This document shows, piece after piece, positions 1 through 5,772 of a stretch of DNA of 5,772 bases. The stretch spans positions 1 through 5,772 of the forward strand of contig CALHZD010000156.1 in the NCBI GenBank assembly GCA_938040985.1. The letters are read 5' to 3'. The notes under the pieces are model-generated. The model saw only the letters and a program-made list of their open reading frames with translations, had not been told where the DNA came from and made no database searches. Each line of letters starts with the position of its first letter. Within the stretch, counting starts at the first letter, position 1. Position numbers and translations under genes: made by a program. Origin of the DNA: an uncultured Propionivibrio sp. Its GTDB lineage: Bacteria; Pseudomonadota; Gammaproteobacteria; Burkholderiales; Rhodocyclaceae.

Positions 1-324
1 ATGCCCGCGAGAAAGGCGCGGTCAGGGGCGCGGTCAGGGGCGCGGTCAGATGGGCGGTCAGATGGGCGGTCAGATGGGCGGTCAGATGGGCGGTCAGGGG
101 CGCGGCCTTCATCCGCCAGTTCTTCATCTGCTTCTTCCTCCGCCGCTGCTTCCGGCGCATGGGCTGGCCTGCCGGAATCCGCTGCATCCCCGCCCTGCCC
201 TGCCAGCCGCGCCAGCCGCACCACTACGCGCCACACCGCTTGATGCGCAGGAAACATCGTATTTGGCGGCATCGGCCAAAATTGTGATTTTCCTGAGAAT
301 CTTCTCAACGCTGATCGTTGCCAT
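1..324 (-). CDS. Putative DNA modification/repair radical SAM protein (TIGR03916-like), N-terminal part, apparently frameshifted, runs off the left edge
   Basis: From ATG at 324 the protein reads a short basic helix, then ILADAAKYDVSCASSG at residues 15-30. From memory this is the conserved N-terminus of the radical SAM family found next to UDG-like proteins and predicted to act in DNA repair or modification. The SAM-binding CxxxCxxC cluster would lie beyond the window. A GTG at 342 is an alternative start, but ATG-324 has GGGGG seven bases upstream and gives the family's usual N-terminal length. This frame stops at 124-126. The +1 frame is open from inside the gene to base 1 and encodes an acidic Ala/Glu stretch, then (P/A)(S/P)DR repeats, ending F-L-A-G with AT next. 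That would join naturally to the family's GMGICHSYTPDGRC motif. Both frames are open over about 130 bp, so a one-base indel is implied; the C-run at 188-191 is the likeliest place. It is either a true frameshift or a sequencing error. A LexA box lies upstream. Confidence 0.72.
18..101. repeat. 12-bp direct tandem repeat, seven units, inside the radical SAM gene linker
   Basis: The octamer gcggtcag starts at 18, 30, 42, 54, 66, 78 and 90, exactly 12 bp apart, followed by either gggg/c or atgg. The first two units and the last are of the gggg type; the four in between are of the atgg type. On the minus strand, in the frame that stays open to the window edge, each unit encodes four residues: P-S-D-R for the central four and A-P-D-R for the outer ones. 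Because 12 is a multiple of three, gain or loss of units changes linker length without changing frame. The alternating type pattern and near identity of units suggest recent slipped-strand expansion. Confidence 0.95.
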
Positions 325-357
325 GACGCGGCCCCCAAACACGTAACGAAGCTATTT

Positions 358-377
358 TACTGTATTTTTATACAGAT
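358..377. promoter_or_regulatory. LexA (SOS) box upstream of the radical SAM gene
   Basis: The plus strand reads tactgtatttttatacagat, with a perfect CTGT-N8-ACAG core at 360-375. The arms CTGTAT and ATACAG are exact reverse complements around a four-base AT centre. Established knowledge: LexA of gamma- and betaproteobacteria binds CTGT-N8-ACAG, and E. coli prefers an alternating AT centre with TA flanks, which this nearly matches. The box ends about 35 bp before ATG-324. It overlaps AT-rich sequence that could supply a -10 element (minus-strand TATAAA at 366-371, or TAAAAT just downstream), so LexA bound here should block transcription. No gene on the plus strand begins to the right, so the radical SAM gene is the only visible target. 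Confidence 0.8.
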
Positions 378-394
378 TATTAAGCTATCAGCAG

Positions 395-668
395 GCGCCT
401 CTGGAACCCGCGTGAATTAGGCGTTTCCAGGCGCCACCTCGAAAACCCGCGTGGATAAAGGACTTCCGGGCATCCTGCCCGGAGATGCCCTGTTTACAAG
501 GGCTCCAGAGCATCCACTTTGGGAAAGGCCTAAATACGGGGGCTAGCAGGCAGCCCTTCTGAAACGCCCGTGGATAAAGGACTTTAGGGCGCCTCCTTGA
601 AAAACCGCATGGATAAGGGCGCTCCGAGCAGAGTGCCTTGGAACCCGTGTGGATAGGGCATCTCAGAA
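395..668. repeat. Degenerate ~39-bp tandem repeat array, about seven units
   Basis: Units begin with gc at about 395, 431, 470, 510, 550, 589 and 628, with lengths of 36 to 41 bp. A rough consensus is GCrCC, a pyrimidine-rich patch, GAAACCCG, then TGGATAAAGG and CTCCAG. Two sub-types occur: one with CGTGGATAAAGGAC (units 2, 5; variants in 6 and 7), the other with CTAAATAC or TGTTTACAAGGG (units 3 and 4). Unit junctions 1, 2 and 6 carry GGCGCC. A perfect hairpin, CCGGGCA/TGCCCGG with a 3-nt loop, spans 466-482 at the unit 2/3 boundary. Plus-strand 9-mers cgtggataa (450-458, 569-577) and tgtggatag (648-656) are each one mismatch from the DnaA box TGTGGATAA. I do not recognise the family. Confidence 0.85.
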
Positions 669-713
669 GGCAAAAAGAAGAAGTCCAGAAACTTCGTACA
701 AACAGACCAGAAA

Positions 714-755
714 ACATAAAACGCTCTGAAACGCCCTAAATACAAGGGCTTCAGA
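714..755. repeat. Detached, diverged copy of the 39-bp unit
   Basis: This stretch contains cgctctgaaacgccctaaat followed by acaagggcttcag. It matches the second sub-type of the array to its left, most closely units 3 and 4 in the ccctaaatac-aaggg part. GCCCT and AGGGC form a five-base stem around a seven-base loop at 733-749. About 45 bp of A-rich sequence (669-713) with only weak similarity separates it from the main array, suggesting an eroded eighth unit in between. Confidence 0.6.
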
Positions 756-982
756 ACATCAAAAAACATAAACTAAAAAATAGCGGCTTCCTTTGCAGAA
801 ATGCCGCGTTAGCTTGCCTTGCCTTTTATAGCGCCTTTCTTTGCCAGAATACGGTGTTGCTGTGTTGGCCTTGCCGTACTGAATGTGCTGTCAGCGGCTC
901 ACCGCCTTGTCTTTTGGCAAAGTCGAGCCGCTATTTCAGAGGGGCGCGGGGCGCTTTGCGCCGAAATGTCATGGCGCGGCGC
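756..982. other. Gene-free spacer between ppdK terminator and repeat array
   Basis: I see no supportable gene here; reading frames crossing it lack a convincing ribosome binding site or recognisable protein. The left part (756-790) is A-rich. Two inverted repeats are visible: AGCGGCTC at 893-900 pairs exactly with GAGCCGCT at 925-932 around a 24-nt loop, and GGCGC/GCGCC at 950-962 has a TTT loop. Neither is followed by a T-run on either strand, so I do not call them terminators. They may be structural elements in read-through RNA downstream of ppdK. Confidence 0.5.
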
Positions 983-1018
983 AAAAAAATCCGCCGACTC
1001 ATCGCTGAGCCGGCGGAT
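983..1018 (-). terminator. Intrinsic terminator of ppdK
   Basis: On the minus strand ATCCGCCGGCTC (1018-1007) pairs with GAGTCGGCGGAT (1000-989) across the six-base loop AGCGAT: a 12-bp stem with a single G-T wobble. It is followed directly by seven Ts (plus-strand A-run 983-989). It lies about 60 bp after the ppdK stop codon. This is a canonical Rho-independent terminator and separates ppdK from the repeat and SOS region to its left. Confidence 0.93.
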
Positions 1019-1079
1019 ATGGATCCATGTAATGGAATCGCGTTACGCGCGCTATGAATCCTATGAAAGCAGAGGCAAC

Positions 1080-3800
<2,721 letters not shown>

Positions 3801-3869
3801 ATATCAATCCACGCGTAAAAGAATGAAATTAAAACAAACCCAAAATGAATTCCAAAAGCAACGAAATGT

Positions 3870-3884
3870 GCCGATCAAATCGGC
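3870..3884. promoter_or_regulatory. Perfect inverted repeat in the ppdK leader
   Basis: GCCGAT at 3870-3875 and ATCGGC at 3879-3884 form a perfect six-base inverted repeat around CAA, about 70 bp before the ppdK start codon, within otherwise AT-rich sequence. It could be an operator half-site pair or a small hairpin in the 5' untranslated region. No T-run follows on the ppdK strand, so it is not a terminator. I do not recognise the binding protein. The surrounding leader (3801-4054) has AT-rich blocks but no convincing -35/-10 pair. Confidence 0.35.
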
Positions 3885-4054
3885 CGATAAAACAAAGGAC
3901 GCGATTTTATCTTAATTCTTTCTTCAGGAAGCGTTTTTTCAATAAAAACATCCGCATGCAAGGAGGTATATCGAAGCATCATGCGCAAACGGCGCAAAGT
4001 GCGTTTTGAATCACGGATGGATGGGGCGCTACTACACCGGCAAGCTATATTCAT

Positions 4055-4882
4055 TCAGGCGGCTGAAGTGAGTATGCGAATTTCACGCTGCGGAAGAGAG
4101 ATCGCGATGCCGTGCTCACGAAAAGATTCAAGAATCGCCCGATTTACTTCGGCGATCGACGGCACATAGTCCGGTACATTTACCCAAGGATTAACATTGA
4201 TAGCTACGCCTGAATCAAAGAACTGGCTGACGCCCAGCACCGGCTTGGGTTCTGCCAGAACGCGCGGATTTGCTTGCAAGACGCTCTCGATCAGACTGAA
4301 CGCCAGCGTCAGATCCGTACCATAGGCCACACGCACCAAGAGGTTGAGCTGGCGGATCTTGCCGTAGTTATGCAGGATTTCTCCTACGATCTTACGATTT
4401 GGAATGATGACGCGGGAACGGTCTGGATGGCCCAGCGTCGTATTGAACAGCGTGATATCCAGAACCTCGCCTTCCTCATTATTGATGGAAAGATAATCAC
4501 CGACATGAAACGGCTGGGTAAAGATGATGATCAAACCAGCCGCCACATTGCTGAGCACGCCTTGCATGGCCAGTGCGATGCCAGCTCCAGCCACGCCTAG
4601 CCCGGCAACGAGCGGCAAAAGCTCGACACCGAGGTTCTGTAAGGCAATGATGACGAACAGCGACAACACGCATAGTTGTGCGATACGCAGTAGTAGCAGG
4701 CGCACGGGCGGTTCAAGATGAAAGCGCTGCAAAACCCGATCGCACAGGCGCATCACCCAGCCACTGACCATGTAACCCAACACGAGAATAACAAGCGCGA
4801 CAAACAGTTTCGGCCCGAAGCCAATTGCCTTGTCCAGCATATTTTCTTTGAGGTGGTCGATCATTCGTAACTGTTCATTCAT
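4055..4882 (-). CDS. MscS-family small-conductance mechanosensitive ion channel
   Basis: This inner-membrane channel is expected to open under membrane tension and release solutes on hypo-osmotic shock. At 275 residues it has the size and layout of E. coli MscS (286). TM1 is at about 22-46, TM2 at 61-83, and the pore-lining TM3 at 87-122 is Gly/Ala-rich with ALAMQGVLSNVAAG at 103-116. The beta domain follows with QPFHVGDYL at 123-131, a GEV turn and IIPNRKI at 159-165. The C-terminal alpha/beta domain ends with GIAISLPQREI at 258-268. Aligned on the QG kink (Q107-G108), E. coli gate residue L109 is L104 here, but L105 is replaced by A100. The start is well fixed: AAAGGAGAT with six bases between GGAG and ATG. 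It lies 103 bp after the stop of the nuclease-fold gene on the same strand, with no terminator between, so co-transcription is possible. No terminator is visible before ppdK. Confidence 0.95.
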   Translation of the reverse strand: MNEQLRMIDHLKENMLDKAIGFGPKLFVALVILVLGYMVSGWVMRLCDRVLQRFHLEPPVRLLLLRIAQLCVLSLFVIIALQNLGVELLPLVAGLGVAGAGIALAMQGVLSNVAAGLIIIFTQPFHVGDYLSINNEEGEVLDITLFNTTLGHPDRSRVIIPNRKIVGEILHNYGKIRQLNLLVRVAYGTDLTLAFSLIESVLQANPRVLAEPKPVLGVSQFFDSGVAINVNPWVNVPDYVPSIAEVNRAILESFREHGIAISLPQREIRILTSAA

Positions 4883-4985
4883 CGTGATCTCCTTTGCCAG
4901 GATGCTTGTATGTAATATGGCACCTCATCGGCAAACCATTATGACAAGCAGCATCAGCGGCCTGCTCGCCGTTCCGTCATGCCCG

Positions 4986-5588
4986 TTATTTGGCGCCCAT
5001 CGGCGTGCGCGGCAGGGATTTCTTCGGCAAGCGCAACAACCGGGTTAACTGAGGCGCGAGCACCAAGGCAATCCGATTGTCTCTGGCAAACTGCCGGGCC
5101 TTGTCGCTCAAGTCAATCACGGAAACGTAAAGCGCCTCGCGCGCCTCCTGCGCCTCTTGCGCCGCCACCAATGCACGCAGTGGCTCAACACCCTGGCTGG
5201 CGGCCTTCCAGCGCTTGCAGCACACCAGCGAGTCACGCCCTTCCTTGCTCAGGACAAAATCCGCCGCACCATTTATACGCTTGACCTCAAATCCGTCGCG
5301 CTGGAACGCCTGCTCCATTAGGCCTGAAAACTCGCGCCAAGACATCGCCATCACCGCCTCAACCGTATCGTTTACACGTGACTGGCTGGGCACATCCTTT
5401 TGCCGCCACGCGACAATCATGGCAATCACGACAAAAGGCAAGGTCAATGTCAAGGCATAGGAAAAATAGTCCCCACGAAACATAACCTTGCCCAATAGCC
5501 CGATACTGCACGCGGCAAGAATACTGACCCACCACGGCGAACGGAGCAGATAAGCAAACGGAGAATTTTCCGCCATTTTCAGTTTCAT
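4986..5588 (-). CDS. Membrane-anchored Mrr-like restriction-endonuclease-fold protein
   Basis: The 200 residues begin with two hydrophobic helices (about 19-37 and 41-61) joined by a short charged loop. The cytoplasmic part (about 82-177) looks like the Mrr-type nuclease domain (PF04471): MSWREFSGLMEQAFQRDGFEV matches the N-terminal helix and first strand, NGAADFVL holds the expected catalytic Asp (D110), and LVCCKRWK at 121-128 occupies the place of the usual VQCKR strand with catalytic Lys K125. The normal Gln/Glu before it is Cys (C123), so activity is doubtful. The final segment has IDLSDKARQFARDNRIALV, typical of this fold. ATG-5588 is preferred over an in-frame ATG at 5576 because GGGTGAT precedes it at suitable spacing; the signal is weak. 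A TATACT (plus 5666-5671) could be its -10 element, without a good -35. Expression is separate from the tRNA because of the intervening terminator. The biological role is unknown. Confidence 0.85.
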   Translation of the reverse strand: MKLKMAENSPFAYLLRSPWWVSILAACSIGLLGKVMFRGDYFSYALTLTLPFVVIAMIVAWRQKDVPSQSRVNDTVEAVMAMSWREFSGLMEQAFQRDGFEVKRINGAADFVLSKEGRDSLVCCKRWKAASQGVEPLRALVAAQEAQEAREALYVSVIDLSDKARQFARDNRIALVLAPQLTRLLRLPKKSLPRTPMGAK

Positions 5589-5689
5589 GAGATCACCCGA
5601 TCAAGCCCAAATTGCCATTGTTTCCGGAAAAATCGTACAGTGGCACAACCATCAAAAAAATAAAAAGTATAGCGGATGCAAGGAGCAGC

Positions 5690-5725
5690 AAAAAACAAAG
5701 GGGAAAGCGCTTTAACGCTTTCCCC
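5690..5725 (-). terminator. Intrinsic terminator of the tRNA-Gly transcript
   Basis: On the minus strand GGGGAAAGCG (5725-5716) pairs perfectly with CGCTTTCCCC (5709-5700) over a six-base loop, TTAAAG. It is followed by TTTGTTTTTT (5699-5690). The stem begins 8 bases after the tRNA 3' CCA, so this ends the tRNA transcript. The other strand has no T-run after the stem. Confidence 0.93.
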
Positions 5726-5733
5726 CGATAATC

Positions 5734-5772
5734 TGGAGCGGGAAACGAGTCTCGAACTCGCGACCTCAACCT
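5734..5772 (-). tRNA. tRNA-Gly (probably GCC anticodon), 3' part, cut by the right edge
   Basis: Read on the minus strand, the segment gives the 3' side of the anticodon stem (AGGTT), a short variable loop, a T-arm GCGAG-TTCGAGA-CTCGT, the acceptor strand TTCCCGC, discriminator T and an encoded CCA. An acceptor 3' strand of TTCCCGC requires a 5' strand of GCGGGAA, which is that of proteobacterial tRNA-Gly(GCC); the T-arm differs from the E. coli sequence by one base as I remember it. The anticodon itself lies outside the window, so the GCC assignment is inferred. Confidence 0.92.

Noticed and set aside
1..243. Plus-strand frame with RSDG repeats
   Set aside because: It is the complement of the radical SAM gene and its 12-bp repeat. 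The opposite strand carries the conserved KYDVSCASSG signature and the SOS box, so the minus strand is the coding one.
395..668. CRISPR array
   Set aside because: Unit length is near 39 bp with no invariant repeat alternating with unique spacers; the whole unit is partly conserved and no cas gene is present.
893..962. Second terminator downstream of ppdK
   Set aside because: The two inverted repeats lack a following T-run on either strand, and a complete terminator already lies at 983-1018.
5690..5772. Integration (att) site of a mobile element at the tRNA-Gly 3' end
   Set aside because: tRNA 3' ends are common targets, but there is no integrase gene in the window and I see no second copy of the tRNA 3' sequence downstream.

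Overview
The window looks like a chromosomal segment of a betaproteobacterium, probably order Burkholderiales and perhaps Oxalobacteraceae. The support is a tRNA-Gly whose 3' half has the proteobacterial sequence, a pyruvate phosphate dikinase and an MscS-type channel of proteobacterial character, a CTGT-N8-ACAG LexA box, and GC-rich codons in the coding parts. The family-level placement is inference. Every gene I can support lies on the minus strand, so transcription runs from the right edge to the left.

From right to left in transcription order: the 3' half of a tRNA-Gly (probably GCC anticodon) at 5734-5772 is followed at once by a strong intrinsic terminator (5690-5725). Next come a 200-residue protein with two N-terminal membrane helices and a degenerate Mrr-type nuclease fold (4986-5588), and an MscS-like mechanosensitive channel (4055-4882). 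A 254-bp AT-rich leader then precedes pyruvate phosphate dikinase, ppdK (1080-3800), which ends in a textbook terminator (983-1018). I see no functional link among these genes: glycolytic/gluconeogenic flux at the PEP-pyruvate node, osmotic protection, and an uncharacterised nuclease-fold protein.

The left 1 kb is the unusual part. Downstream of ppdK is an AT-rich gene-free stretch, then about seven degenerate tandem copies of a ~39-bp unit (395-668), with a diverged extra copy at 714-755. Several units carry 9-mers resembling DnaA boxes. Next is a near-consensus LexA (SOS) box at 358-377. About 35 bp downstream of it begins a gene whose N-terminus carries the signature of the putative DNA modification/repair radical SAM family (TIGR03916, the family linked to uracil-DNA-glycosylase-like proteins). 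That frame closes early at 124-126. A second frame of the same strand stays open to the window edge through a 12-bp tandem repeat encoding (P/A)-(S/P)-D-R units. The gene therefore appears frameshifted, or carries a one-base sequence error, in a linker that has grown by repeat expansion.

The most novel reading is an SOS-controlled radical SAM/UDG-type DNA repair gene with a repeat-expanded, possibly frame-variable linker, sitting beside an unexplained 39-bp repeat array.
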